Under the pieces are notes generated by a model that was given only the letters and a program-made list of their open reading frames with translations, did not search any database and was not told the origin of the DNA. Positions 55,775 to 64,000 of a stretch of DNA of 64,000 bases are shown in pieces. The DNA lies in IMG/VR virus record IMGVR_UViG_3300042477_000802, positions 57,934 to 121,933 of that record; one strand, written 5' to 3'. A program made the position numbers and the translations under genes. Every line of letters starts with the position of its first letter. Position 1 is the stretch's first letter. This DNA comes from a virus.

Positions 55775-56851
55775 ATGACAATTAGAGAAGGTCTATGTTT
55801 TGATGATGTGCTGTTAGTACCACAACATAATAAAAAGATTAACAGTAGAAGTGAAGTATCTTTACAGGTAAAGATTAATAATAGAGTATTTAATCACCCT
55901 ATCATTCCTGCTAATATGAAGACTATTATGAGCCATCATATGGCTCGAGAAATAATTCATAGTGGCGGATTAGCTATCTTACATAGATTTCTTCCATTAG
56001 AAGAACAACTAAGTTTAGTTAAAGAGTTATCAAAAATAACTCCGAGTTATCTTCCATTAGAAAACCAGTTAATGTCTTCTAAAGATAAATTTAATGGTGC
56101 CGTTTCTTTAGGAGTAAAAGAAGAAGATTTTCAAAATGCCAAAAAATTTATTGATCTAAATGTTGATATGTTTTGCATTGACATTGCTCACGGAGATTCC
56201 TCTCAATGTACTGAAATGGTAATGAAATTAAAAGAATATCATTCTGGATTATTAGTTATTGCTGGAAATGTAGCGACAGGTTCTGGCGCTCGGCGATTAT
56301 GGGAAGCTGGAGCCGATGTAGTCAAAGTAGGAGTAGGTCCTGGCTCTTTATGTACTACTAGAATTGAAACAGGTAATGGCGTTCCACAATTAACTGCCTT
56401 AATGGATGTCTACGAAACTCAGCAAGAACTAAGAAATTTGTATGCAAATAAGTCTCCCATGAATAAATTCAAATTTATTTCCGATGGTGGCATTAAAAAT
56501 GCTGGAGATATAGTTAAGGCATTATGTTTTGCTGATATGGTGATGGCGGGCAATTTATTTGCTGGTTGCCAAGAAACTCCTGGACAAGTTATTTCTATTG
56601 ATGGTCGTCAATTTAAGGAATATGTTGGTAGTTCTACTCATAAAGTCAATCATATTGAGGGAGTAGCTGCATTAGTTCCGGTGAAAGATAAATATCAGGA
56701 TATCCTATCTAAACTATTAGAGGGGGTTCGTTCTGGATGTTCTTATCAAGGAGTTAGCAATTTGCAAGAATTAAAAGAGCGGCCAGAATTCATTAGAATG
56801 ACTCAAGCCGGATTACGAGAATCACATCCTCATGATGTAGTATTAAAATAA
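55775..56851 (+). CDS. IMP dehydrogenase/GMP reductase family enzyme (358 aa)
   Basis: Start [17 protein letters not shown] at 55775 behind GGAG; the longer frame is not supported. (beta/alpha)8 barrel with the phosphate-binding and catalytic-Cys loop [12 protein letters not shown] and [17 protein letters not shown]. No CBS domains. The length suits GMP reductase, but the flap region ([10 protein letters not shown]) is not typical of either enzyme, so direction (IMP to XMP, or GMP to IMP) is open. Role in purine supply. Confidence 0.85.
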   Translation: MTIREGLCFDDVLLVPQHNKKINSRSEVSLQVKINNRVFNHPIIPANMKTIMSHHMAREIIHSGGLAILHRFLPLEEQLSLVKELSKITPSYLPLENQLMSSKDKFNGAVSLGVKEEDFQNAKKFIDLNVDMFCIDIAHGDSSQCTEMVMKLKEYHSGLLVIAGNVATGSGARRLWEAGADVVKVGVGPGSLCTTRIETGNGVPQLTALMDVYETQQELRNLYANKSPMNKFKFISDGGIKNAGDIVKALCFADMVMAGNLFAGCQETPGQVISIDGRQFKEYVGSSTHKVNHIEGVAALVPVKDKYQDILSKLLEGVRSGCSYQGVSNLQELKERPEFIRMTQAGLRESHPHDVVLK

Positions 56852-56859
56852 AGGAAGTT

Positions 56860-57063
56860 ATGGAAATTAAGTCTGTATTAAAAATAATTTGGTTTGTATT
56901 AACAGTAATTATCATAATTGGCATGTTAGGTTTAGCTGTGTTATCTTTAACCATGCCTCATTGGGGTTTATTTTTAGTGGCGGTATCTATTGCTGCTATT
57001 TTTGGATTATTTTTCTTTTTTGATGTTAAGGCAATGATAGATAAAGAGGATCAAGATGACTGA
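56860..57063 (+). CDS. Two-span membrane protein (67 aa)
   Basis: Two hydrophobic helices (IWFVLTVIIIIGMLGLAVLS and WGLFLVAVSIAAIFGLFFFF) and a charged C-terminus DKEDQDD. Overlaps thyX by eight bases. Function unknown. Confidence 0.65.
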   Translation: MEIKSVLKIIWFVLTVIIIIGMLGLAVLSLTMPHWGLFLVAVSIAAIFGLFFFFDVKAMIDKEDQDD

Positions 57064-58801
57064 TTTTAGTAATAAAGTAGAATTAATTGGAACTTATGGC
57101 TCGGATGAGACGCATGCTTTGTCGGCTTGGACCTCTACTTCTAGAGATTTAACGGAAGAAAAACGAGGACGTATGGGGAAGCTGCTAACTATGTTAGCAT
57201 CAGAAGGGCATCATACTCCTTTTGAAAAATCCACACAACATTTTTTAGTAACTTGTGATATGGCCTCACATATTCATTTATTGAAACATCGGATAGGAAC
57301 TTCTTGTGTAACTGGAGATACAGAAATTTGGACTCCTTTACCAGGAGGAGGTATCAAGAAAAGAAAAATAGAAGATTTATATGATTCTTATACTAATGGA
57401 ATTAACTCTTATTCTTCTAAAAATAAACCATATAAAAGAATTTATGGCAGAAAAGTCCCAGTTAGAACTAAAGAACAAGATACTAATTTTATTAGTAAAT
57501 CTTATATTTCTAATGTTTTCTTTAATGGAATTAAAGAAGTATATGAGTTTGAAACGAGTTCTGGTAAAAAAATTAAAACAACTTTAGATCATTTATTTTT
57601 TACCCCAGAAGGCTGGATAAAAATTGGTGACTTATGTCAAGTAGAATTAAGTAACAATTTAATAGCTACTATGCAAAATAATGATGCTTGGGTGGCCACT
57701 AATGGTATTAAAATAAATGATTATAAAAGACCGTACACATTTAGAAATTGGTGGAATGATAAAGAAAATATAAAAACACGACATGAAGTTGCTTTAGAAA
57801 ACGGATTAAAATATGAATTAATTAAAAAATGGGGTTATATCTTTAATATTCCTTTTAAGGAAGATTTAAATAAAGATTTTAAAAAAGGTAATATTCCTTG
57901 GAACCATAAAAAATATGGTTATTCGATTAATAGAAAGGTTAATGGAATTAACCCTAATATTAATAAAAATTTATCACATAAAATATGGAGAGCGACTGTA
58001 GGGAATTGGACTACAGAACAACTCCCAAAATTATTGGTAAAATTTAATTATGTTTGTCAAGCTCAAAATGGAATATGTTCAAGAAATTTTGTCGGACATC
58101 ACATAATACCAGTTTCTGTAAATAAAGAATTAGCCACTAATTTTGATAATTTAACTTTAGTCTGTCAAGATTGTCATAGAAGAATTCATTCTAATCACGA
58201 ATCTGAATTGGTGTTTGCTGAAAATTATCAAAAAATGGATTTAAAAAAGGAATTTTCTCAAAGACTGCCCAGAAAAGTGAGAAGAAAAGTTTTTAACTAT
58301 GAAAAAATAGTTAAAGTGACCTATATGGGAGCTCAAAAAGTTTATGATTTAGAAGTAGATTCTACTCATTGTTATGTGGCAAATGGTTTCTTAATTCATA
58401 ATTGCAATGCAGAATCGGCCAGATATAAAGAATTAAAAGACGATAAATTTTATATTCCTAAAGACTGGGAACAAGATGAACAAGTAAAATTAATTTCACA
58501 TTGTGAAGATTCGATTAAAAAATATCATGAATGTCTAGCTAGATTGGTAGCTCAAGGTGTTCCTAGAAAACGAGCAAAAGAAAGTGCACGTTTTTACTTA
58601 CCATATTCTAATCAAATAACAGCAGATATTATGTTTAATTTTAGGTCCTTTATGCATTTTATCAATCTACGATTTTCTGAACATGCTCAGAAAGAAATTA
58701 AAGATATTGCGCAGCAAATGTTATTCCAAGTTTGGAACACACAACAATTTAATTTGTCTTTATCAGCTTTTGGTTGGACAGAAGATAAAATTATAAAATG
58801 A
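57056..58801 (+). CDS. thyX: Flavin-dependent thymidylate synthase ThyX interrupted by an intein
   Basis: The extein halves (residues 1-83 and 450-581) join to a normal 215-aa ThyX. The split lies inside the ThyX signature: KHRIGTS precedes and CNAESARYKEL follows the intein, so splicing is essential for activity. ThyX makes dTMP from dUMP using methylene-tetrahydrofolate, FAD and NADPH, in line with dut and the deaminase here. Stop overlaps the ATG of the next repeat gene. Confidence 0.93.
   Translation: MTDFSNKVELIGTYGSDETHALSAWTSTSRDLTEEKRGRMGKLLTMLASEGHHTPFEKSTQHFLVTCDMASHIHLLKHRIGTSCVTGDTEIWTPLPGGGIKKRKIEDLYDSYTNGINSYSSKNKPYKRIYGRKVPVRTKEQDTNFISKSYISNVFFNGIKEVYEFETSSGKKIKTTLDHLFFTPEGWIKIGDLCQVELSNNLIATMQNNDAWVATNGIKINDYKRPYTFRNWWNDKENIKTRHEVALENGLKYELIKKWGYIFNIPFKEDLNKDFKKGNIPWNHKKYGYSINRKVNGINPNINKNLSHKIWRATVGNWTTEQLPKLLVKFNYVCQAQNGICSRNFVGHHIIPVSVNKELATNFDNLTLVCQDCHRRIHSNHESELVFAENYQKMDLKKEFSQRLPRKVRRKVFNYEKIVKVTYMGAQKVYDLEVDSTHCYVANGFLIHNCNAESARYKELKDDKFYIPKDWEQDEQVKLISHCEDSIKKYHECLARLVAQGVPRKRAKESARFYLPYSNQITADIMFNFRSFMHFINLRFSEHAQKEIKDIAQQMLFQVWNTQQFNLSLSAFGWTEDKIIK
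57305..58402 (+). other. Intein with HNH homing endonuclease in ThyX (366 aa)
   Basis: Starts at Cys84 with block A-like CVTGDTEIWTP and ends VANGFLIHN followed by Cys, the canonical splicing residues (Cys1, His-Asn, Cys+1). Block B-like TTLDHLFFTPEG is present. Residues ~340-390 carry an HNH nuclease: CSRNFVGHHIIPVS and NLTLVCQDCHRRIH. It is therefore a probably mobile, full-length intein of the less common HNH type rather than LAGLIDADG. Confidence 0.93.
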
Positions 58802-59055
58802 CAACAAAAGCATTTGTTTTTATCGGAAAGGATGAGGGTAAAATTTACCATTTAAATGTTTTCTATCATCGAGAAGATGGTCCAGCGGTAGAATATCCTA
58901 ATGGGGCTAAATATTGGTATCGTCATGGAAAACTTCATCGAGAAGATGGTCCCGCAGCCAAATATGCTTGCGGGACTAAATATTGGTATCTTCAAGATAA
59001 ACAATATACCGAAGAAGAGTATTGGAGAATGATTAAATTAAAAACTTTGTGGTAA
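58798..59055 (+). CDS. HREDGPA-repeat protein (85 aa, 2 repeats)
   Basis: ATG overlaps thyX TGA. Short N-terminus MTTKAFVFIGKDEGKIYHLN, two repeats, and standard tail. First of seven consecutive rightward repeat genes. Confidence 0.75.
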   Translation: MTTKAFVFIGKDEGKIYHLNVFYHREDGPAVEYPNGAKYWYRHGKLHREDGPAAKYACGTKYWYLQDKQYTEEEYWRMIKLKTLW

Positions 59056-59058
59056 AAT

Positions 59059-59445
59059 ATGCAAGAAATTAAAATAGATAAATTTGGTACTAAATTTTAT
59101 TATTGGAATAATCGGTTACATCGAGAAGATGGTCCAGCATTAGAATATGCTGATGGTCATAAAGAGTGGTTTCTTCATGGTCAATGGCATCGAGAAGATG
59201 GTCCCGCCATAGAATGGGCTAATGGAAAGAAAATTTGGTATCTTCATGGTGAACTTCATCGAGAAGGTGGGCCAGCTATAGAGTATACTGATGCATATAA
59301 AGAATGGTGGATTCATGATAAATGTCATCGAGAAGATGGTCCAGCCGTTGAATATGCTAGTGGATCTAAAGAGTGGTTTCTTCAGGGTAAAAAATATACA
59401 GAAAAAGAATATTGGCGATTAGTTAAGTTAAAAAGTTTATGGTAA
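59059..59445 (+). CDS. HREDGPA-repeat protein (128 aa, 4 repeats)
   Basis: MQEIKIDKFGTKFYYWNN, four repeats (third core HREGGPAIEY), tail GKKYTEKEYWRLVKLKSLW. Confidence 0.75.
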   Translation: MQEIKIDKFGTKFYYWNNRLHREDGPALEYADGHKEWFLHGQWHREDGPAIEWANGKKIWYLHGELHREGGPAIEYTDAYKEWWIHDKCHREDGPAVEYASGSKEWFLQGKKYTEKEYWRLVKLKSLW

Positions 59446-59448
59446 AGT

Positions 59449-59835
59449 ATGCAAGAAATTAAAACATATAAAGATGGGTCTATAAGATTCTATTGGAATG
59501 ATCAGCTCCATCGAAAAGGTGGTCCAGCAGTAGTTTATGCTGATGGCCACAAAGAATGGTATCATCATGGTAAATTTCATCGAGAAGAAGGTCCAGCTAG
59601 ATTATTACCTAATGGACATAAAGAGTGGTATTGTTATGACAAATTACATCGAGAAGGTGGTCCAGCTATTGAGTATGCTAATGGAGATACATCATGGTAT
59701 CTTCATCATCAGCGACATCGAGAAGGCGGTCCGGCCATAGAAAATACTGATGGAACTAAAGAATGGTGGCTTCAAGGTAAAGAATATACCGAAGAAGAAT
59801 ATTGGAGAATACTTAAATTAAAAGCTTTATGGTAA
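59449..59835 (+). CDS. HREDGPA-repeat protein (128 aa, 4 diverged repeats)
   Basis: All four cores deviate from HREDGPA: HRKGGPAVVY, HREEGPARLL, HREGGPAIEY and HREGGPAIEN. Same tail. A locally homogenised variant (Asp to Gly). Confidence 0.75.
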   Translation: MQEIKTYKDGSIRFYWNDQLHRKGGPAVVYADGHKEWYHHGKFHREEGPARLLPNGHKEWYCYDKLHREGGPAIEYANGDTSWYLHHQRHREGGPAIENTDGTKEWWLQGKEYTEEEYWRILKLKALW

Positions 59836-59838
59836 AAT

Positions 59839-60291
59839 ATGCAAAAAATTAAAAAAGATCAATGGGGAAAATATTATTATTGGAGTGATTGTCTCCATCG
59901 AGAAGATGGACCAGCCATAGAACTTGTTAATGGAGATAAATTTTGGTGGTTTAATGGTCAGCGACATCGAGAAGATGGTCCTGCTAAAGAATATGCTTAT
60001 GGAACTAAAGAGTGGTATTTTCATGGTCAACTCCATCGAGAAGATGGTCCGGCCGTAGAGTATCCTAATGGGAGTAAAGAATGGTGGATTGATGATCGAC
60101 TCCATCGAGAAGATGGCCCGGCAGTAGAATTTGCTGATGGAGATAAAAAATGGTTTGTTCATGGCCAACTCCATCGAGAAGATGGTCCAGCTATCGAATG
60201 TGTTAATGGAGATAAAGTTTGGTCTCTTCAAGATAAAGAATACTGTGAAGAAGAATATTGGCGAATAGTTAAGCTAAAAGCTTTATGGTAA
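59839..60291 (+). CDS. HREDGPA-repeat protein (150 aa, 5 repeats)
   Basis: MQKIKKDQWGKYYYWSD, five canonical repeats, tail DKEYCEEEYWRIVKLKALW. Closely similar to the next gene, including HREDGPAIELVNGDKFWWFN against HREDGPAIELVNGDKFWYFH. Confidence 0.75.
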   Translation: MQKIKKDQWGKYYYWSDCLHREDGPAIELVNGDKFWWFNGQRHREDGPAKEYAYGTKEWYFHGQLHREDGPAVEYPNGSKEWWIDDRLHREDGPAVEFADGDKKWFVHGQLHREDGPAIECVNGDKVWSLQDKEYCEEEYWRIVKLKALW

Positions 60292-60294
60292 AAT

Positions 60295-60747
60295 ATGCAA
60301 GAAATTAAAGAAGATAATTGGGGTAAATCTTATTATTGGAATGGTTTGCTTCATCGAGAAGATGGACCAGCCATAGAACTTGTTAATGGAGATAAATTTT
60401 GGTATTTTCATGATATTCTTCATCGAGAAGATGGGCCTGCTAAAGAATATGCTCATGGAACTAAAGAATGGTATCTTCATGGAAAATGTCATCGAGAAGA
60501 TGGTCCGGCCATAGAACGTGCTAATGGTAATAAATTTTGGTATCTTCATGGTCAACTACATCGAGAAGATGGCCCGGCAGTAGATTTTGCTGATGGATAT
60601 AAAGAATGGTGTATTCTTGGTCAACTCCATCGAGAAGATGGTCCAGCGGCAGAATATGTTAGTGGAGATAAAGCCTGGTACCTTCAAGGTAAAGAGTACT
60701 GTGAAGAAGAATATTGGAGAGTTGTTAAACTGAAAGCTTTATGGTAA
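60295..60747 (+). CDS. HREDGPA-repeat protein (150 aa, 5 repeats)
   Basis: Tandem duplicate of 59839-60291 with the same length and the same N-terminal layout (MQEIKEDNWGKSYYWNG). Its last codons (ATGGTAA) contain the start of the following gene. Confidence 0.75.
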   Translation: MQEIKEDNWGKSYYWNGLLHREDGPAIELVNGDKFWYFHDILHREDGPAKEYAHGTKEWYLHGKCHREDGPAIERANGNKFWYLHGQLHREDGPAVDFADGYKEWCILGQLHREDGPAAEYVSGDKAWYLQGKEYCEEEYWRVVKLKALW

Positions 60748-61124
60748 AAATAAAACCACATTCAAATTATGTAAAAAATACAAAAATAGTTAATGACTCA
60801 GGAATCATTTCTTTAGATGATTATGGTGTTAAAACTTATTATTTTAATAATAAACTTCATCGAGAAGATGGTCCAGCTGTAGAATGGCCTAATGGAACTA
60901 AATGGTGGTATTTAAATGGAAAGAGACATCGAACAGATGGTCCTGCTATCAAATGTGCTAATGGAGATAAATATTGGTATCTTAATGATCAGCGACATCG
61001 AGAAGATGGTCCTGCCGTAGAATGGTCTAATGGTTACCAAGAATGGTGGCATGAAGGTATTAGAGTGAATGCTTCTTCTTTAGAAGAATTCACTAGATTA
61101 ATTAAACTTAAACTATTATGGTAA
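60741..61124 (+). CDS. HREDGPA-repeat protein (127 aa, 3 repeats)
   Basis: Start ATG lies within the previous gene's TTATGGTAA; no other ATG precedes the repeats. N-terminus MVKIKPHSNYVKNTKIVNDS is unique; the tail EGIRVNASSLEEFTRLIKLK differs from the common type. Confidence 0.7.
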   Translation: MVKIKPHSNYVKNTKIVNDSGIISLDDYGVKTYYFNNKLHREDGPAVEWPNGTKWWYLNGKRHRTDGPAIKCANGDKYWYLNDQRHREDGPAVEWSNGYQEWWHEGIRVNASSLEEFTRLIKLKLLW

Positions 61125-61528
61125 CAATGGAAATAAATTGCTTTTATTCCATTAACGAATATGGAACTAAAATTTACTATTTAAATGGCAAAATCCATCG
61201 AGAAGATGGACCGGCCGTCGAATGGGATAATGGAGATAAATGGTGGTATTCTCACGGAGAATATCATCGAATAAACGGTCCAGCCATGGAAAATATAGAT
61301 GGAAGTGAAGAATGGTGGTATCGTAATAAACGACATCGAGCTAATGGACCGGCAGTTATTATTGATAACCAATATAAAGAATGGTGGTTTCACGGCCAAC
61401 TTCATCGAATTGATGGGCCAGCAATAGATTTTCCAAAAACTAAACAATGGTTTTATTTTGGTAAACAAATTATAGTTAGTTCTCAAACAGAATTTGAGAG
61501 ATTAATCAAATTAAAAAGTTTGTGGTAG
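61118..61528 (+). CDS. HREDGPA-repeat protein (136 aa, 4 repeats)
   Basis: Same overlapping ATGGTAA start (or ATG nine bases on). Diverged cores HRINGPAMEN, HRANGPAVII and HRIDGPAIDF; tail GKQIIVSSQTEFERLIKLKS. Confidence 0.7.
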   Translation: MVTMEINCFYSINEYGTKIYYLNGKIHREDGPAVEWDNGDKWWYSHGEYHRINGPAMENIDGSEEWWYRNKRHRANGPAVIIDNQYKEWWFHGQLHRIDGPAIDFPKTKQWFYFGKQIIVSSQTEFERLIKLKSLW

Positions 61529-61530
61529 TG

Positions 61531-62025
61531 TTACCACAAAAACTGGAGTTTAATAAACCTATTAAAATCTTCTAAAGAATTAACAGGTATTTTTTTGCCA
61601 TGGTAATACCAAATTTTTAATCCATTATTATATTCAATAGCGGCCCCATTCTCTCGATGCAGCTTATCTTCATAATACCAAATATTCATATTTTCTAATT
61701 GAATGGCCGGGCCATCTTCTCGATGAAGCTTGCCATGGATCCACCATTCCTTTCCACCATCTTTATATTCAATAGCCGGACCATTTTCTCGGTGTCGACG
61801 ACCAGCATAGTACCACTCTTTAGTTTTTTCTACAAAAATATTTTCAATAGCTGGCCCATAGTTTCGATGTCGTTGACCATGAAAATACCAATAAGTATCT
61901 CCATTAGCAAATTCTACCGCCGGACCATCTTCTCGATGAAGCTGATTATTTAATGTCCAGCGTTTCACCTTTGTTTTACTAATTTTTAAAATAGGCTGGT
62001 TATTCACAGCAATTAACCAATCCAA
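61531..62025 (-). CDS. HREDGPA-repeat protein (164 aa, 5 repeats), convergent
   Basis: Leftward, ending two bases from the end of the rightward block. Start is TTG (62025) or GTG (62007); neither has a good SD. Cores include HRNYGPAIEN and HRENGAAIEY; tail GKKIPVNSLEDFNRFIKLQF, related to the two genes opposite, so this copy probably arose by inversion of that subtype. Confidence 0.7.
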   Translation of the reverse strand: MDWLIAVNNQPILKISKTKVKRWTLNNQLHREDGPAVEFANGDTYWYFHGQRHRNYGPAIENIFVEKTKEWYYAGRRHRENGPAIEYKDGGKEWWIHGKLHREDGPAIQLENMNIWYYEDKLHRENGAAIEYNNGLKIWYYHGKKIPVNSLEDFNRFIKLQFLW

Positions 62026-62321
62026 GTAGCCATAATTACTGCAGTTCCTGCCACAATAGGTTCTGGGGCCTCATCTCCATTGGGATCTGGATTGTTAATT
62101 ACTGTCCAACTCACAAAGCCACTACCCAATGGATCTTTAAACGCCCGCATTTTAAAATAAAATATACTTCCTATTTCTCCAAATGGAATATAAGCCAATC
62201 CTCCTACAGCACTAGCGGTAATAGTTGTATAAGTTTGTGCCCCAACTACTGTTCCACCTGGAGCGATACCAGATTGGTTATTATTATCATAATTGCTTAT
62301 AAATCCAGAAAAATCAGCCAT
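62013..62321 (-). CDS. Putative virion-associated protein (102 aa)
   Basis: MADFSGFISNYDNNNQSGIA; Gly/Ala/Thr-rich beta sequence (TITASAVGGLAYIPFGEIGS) and VSWTVINNPDPNGDEAP. Lies next to large Gly/Ser/Thr-rich genes resembling phage structural proteins. Assignment is by composition and context only. Confidence 0.55.
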   Translation of the reverse strand: MADFSGFISNYDNNNQSGIAPGGTVVGAQTYTTITASAVGGLAYIPFGEIGSIFYFKMRAFKDPLGSGFVSWTVINNPDPNGDEAPEPIVAGTAVIMATWIG

Positions 62322-62331
62322 AATTTATATT

Positions 62332-63288
62332 TTAAAGTGCCGGGACGCTACCATCCCAGGGTAAACTAACTTGTCCATAAATGATTCTATCTCGTGTTGT
62401 AGTTACTGTTAAAGTGCTGCCTGTTACTCTATTTGTTCCGGTCCATCGCATTACAGTAGAAACTCCTTTATATCCAGGGGTTGCAATGGCTGCTCGACGC
62501 AAAAATATTAATGGGAAAGCTTCATCCTTAGTAGTAATAGCATTTGTAGGTAAAGCATTAGGAACTACAACACCAGATGGTAAATTTAATGTAACAGTCG
62601 GAAATTCTGCATAATTACTTCCTGGAGTACTCGAAATAATTTGAGAAAATGTTCTAAAGGTGGTGCTGCTCCCACTTTCATTTGTTAAAAGTGTTTGTGT
62701 AAAAGGACTTTGACCAGCTACGCCCATATGAAAAACAAATTGGTCGGCATCAGTTGGCTCTGTACTAATTAGAGGGTCTAAACAAAGGCCAGCATTAGGT
62801 GTACCTCCGCCAATTGGGAAAGCTCCCGCCCAAAATCCAAAAGGAGCAGTATTATCAGCTCCGACGTTCCAGCGGTAAGAACCATCGGCGGCAAAAAAAG
62901 TAGCAAAAGTTGGAGAGGCATCTGTACCACCTCCCATGAATACAAATTCGTCAGTAGCTAATGGTGTTTGAGTGGCTCCGGGAGTGCCTCCAGTAAAACC
63001 AGAAGTACGAGACCTCTTCATTCTCCAAACAAGATTAATAGTTCCTCGTTGAATAGTAAATTCTTGAGAACCTACTCCTACCGGAGACCTTATTCTAAAC
63101 CAAGCGCTATTATTAGCCATTCCATTAGCCCCGGAGGCGCCAGTACTAATCTGGTCTCCAGCAGCATTATAAGTAGTGCCATCAGATGACGATAAAACTG
63201 TCCAACCAGCAGTCTTTAACAGCTCTTTAAATTCAAAGATAGCTATTGCTCCAGTATTAGGAGTACTTTTACTAAAAACAAACGGCAT
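62332..63288 (-). CDS. Putative virion structural protein (318 aa)
   Basis: MPFVFSKSTPNTGAIAIFEF, GTTYNAAGDQISTGASGANG, then alternating Gly/Thr/Ser and aromatics to the end (YGQVSLPWDGSVPAL). Composition and a near-identical tandem copy at 63368 are typical of phage tail or head decoration genes. No fold recognised. Confidence 0.65.
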   Translation of the reverse strand: MPFVFSKSTPNTGAIAIFEFKELLKTAGWTVLSSSDGTTYNAAGDQISTGASGANGMANNSAWFRIRSPVGVGSQEFTIQRGTINLVWRMKRSRTSGFTGGTPGATQTPLATDEFVFMGGGTDASPTFATFFAADGSYRWNVGADNTAPFGFWAGAFPIGGGTPNAGLCLDPLISTEPTDADQFVFHMGVAGQSPFTQTLLTNESGSSTTFRTFSQIISSTPGSNYAEFPTVTLNLPSGVVVPNALPTNAITTKDEAFPLIFLRRAAIATPGYKGVSTVMRWTGTNRVTGSTLTVTTTRDRIIYGQVSLPWDGSVPAL

Positions 63289-63367
63289 GTTAACCTCTTA
63301 TAATATATATCATTTTTATGTGTTAATTTTAGTATAAACTAAACTACTAACAGTAGTTTAGTTAAAA
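63289..63367 (-). terminator. Spacer with an 11-bp hairpin
   Basis: AACTAAACTAC/GTAGTTTAGTT (about 63337-63363) follows the stop of 63368 on the minus strand. The U-tract is weak, so it may be a terminator or an RNA-stabilising stem. Confidence 0.5.
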
Positions 63368-64000
63368 TTATACTGTAGGAACCGTTCCGTCCCATGGCAA
63401 ACTAATGGCTCCATAAATGATTCTGTCTCGTGTACCAGAAACAGATAATGTGTCTCCAGCAGCCCTACTAATTCCAGTCCATCGCATTACGGTAGAAATT
63501 CCTTTATATCCAGGGTTTGCAATAGCTGCTCGACGCAAAAATATTAATGGGAAAGCTTGGTCTCTACTTGTAATAGCATTTGTAGGTAAAGCATTAGGAA
63601 CTACAACACCAGATGGTAAATTTAATGTAACAGTCGGAAATTCTGCATAATTACTTCCTGGAGTACTCGAAATAATTTGAGAAAATGTTCTAAAGGTGGT
63701 GCTGCTCCCACTTTCATTTGTTAAAGGTGTTTGTGTAAAAGGACTTTGACCAGCTACGCCCATATGAAAAACAAATTGGTCGGCATCAGTTGGTTCTGTA
63801 CTAATTAGAGGGTCTAAACAAAGGCCAGCATTAGGTGTACCGCCGCCAGTTGGGAAAGCACCAGCCCAAAATCCAAAAGGTAAAGCATTATCAGCTCCGA
63901 CGTTCCAACGGTAAGAACCATCGGCGGCAAAAAAAGTAGCAAAAGTGGGAGAGGCATCTGTACCACCTCCCATGAATATAAATTCGTCAGTAGCTAATGG
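63368..64000 (-). CDS. Partial paralogue of the virion-like protein (cut by window edge)
   Basis: The frame continues through 64000 without an initiation codon being needed, as ATDEFIFMGGGTDASPTFAT aligns with 62332-63288. About 200 C-terminal residues are present and almost identical, with clusters of changes such as NRVTGSTLTVT against SRAAGDTLSVS. Tandem duplication with recent homogenisation. Confidence 0.7.
   Translation of the reverse strand, partial: PLATDEFIFMGGGTDASPTFATFFAADGSYRWNVGADNALPFGFWAGAFPTGGGTPNAGLCLDPLISTEPTDADQFVFHMGVAGQSPFTQTPLTNESGSSTTFRTFSQIISSTPGSNYAEFPTVTLNLPSGVVVPNALPTNAITSRDQAFPLIFLRRAAIANPGYKGISTVMRWTGISRAAGDTLSVSGTRDRIIYGAISLPWDGTVPTV

Noticed and set aside
2759-62025. 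CRISPR array suggested by regularly spaced 16-base repeats
   Set aside because: Repeats lie in frame inside long ORFs, spacers encode conserved residues and no cas genes are present.
1-64000. Insertion sequences, transposases or integrase att sites
   Set aside because: No transposase or recombinase motifs or terminal inverted repeats were seen; mobile genes found are only HNH and intein.

Overview
The window looks like 64 kb of a large (probably jumbo) tailed bacteriophage genome. Genes are intronless, tightly packed and often coupled by ATGA or GTGA overlaps with Shine-Dalgarno (SD) motifs. The phage-type content includes ThyX with an intein, dUTPase, an HD deoxynucleotidase-like protein, a UvrD-type helicase, RadC-like and DnaQ-like proteins, several tRNAs and tandem virion-like genes at the right edge. 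Lipobox lipoproteins near 43 kb fit a bacterial host. I cannot name the phage or host.

Layout. 1-42 kb is transcribed almost entirely leftward (minus strand). It holds small unknown genes, a helicase, a deaminase, a receiver-like protein, a metallophosphoesterase, RadC and HNH genes, several tRNAs and many proteins built from a ~23-residue HREDGPA repeat. About 138 repeats in about 31 ORFs are spread over the whole window. A separate ~130-residue C-terminal domain, called domain X here, is attached to six proteins, one of which also carries two nucleotidyltransferase-like heads. 42.1-42.8 kb is AT-rich, repeat-bearing and non-coding; gene direction and G/C strand bias flip there, so it is a candidate replication origin. 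42.8-44.2 kb is a rightward lipoprotein/protease cassette. 44.2-46.5 kb is a leftward operon of five zinc-ribbon paralogues. 48.4-61.5 kb is mainly rightward: dUTPase, HD protein, SET protein, exonuclease, translation factor IF-1, IMPDH/GMPR-like enzyme, ThyX plus intein, and two blocks of repeat proteins. 61.5-64 kb is leftward, with one repeat protein and putative virion genes.

RNA and repeated elements are the most unusual part. Three type II hammerhead ribozymes (28.1, 32.5 and 33.5 kb) lie directly before start codons on the minus strand. A ~30-bp hairpin element (R1, core AAAACTTAGTCGCTGGGA) occurs about 22 times, mostly at 35.8-42.1 kb, separating genes, tRNAs and small non-coding units. 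A second element (R2, TTGGC-N6-ATTGC-N16/17-GCCAR on the minus strand) occurs eight times with fixed spacing between terminators and R1 arrays. Three tRNA-like structures with acceptor and T arms but no normal D/anticodon arms lie at 35.8-36.2 kb. Many spacers are chains of perfect hairpins, and a ~385-nt region at 38.5 kb ends in a canonical terminator. A tRNA with anticodon CUA (amber) is present although several genes end in TAG. I suggest that this genome organises leftward expression by RNA cutting and structured RNAs as well as by promoters. That is inference; the sequences and base pairing are directly visible.
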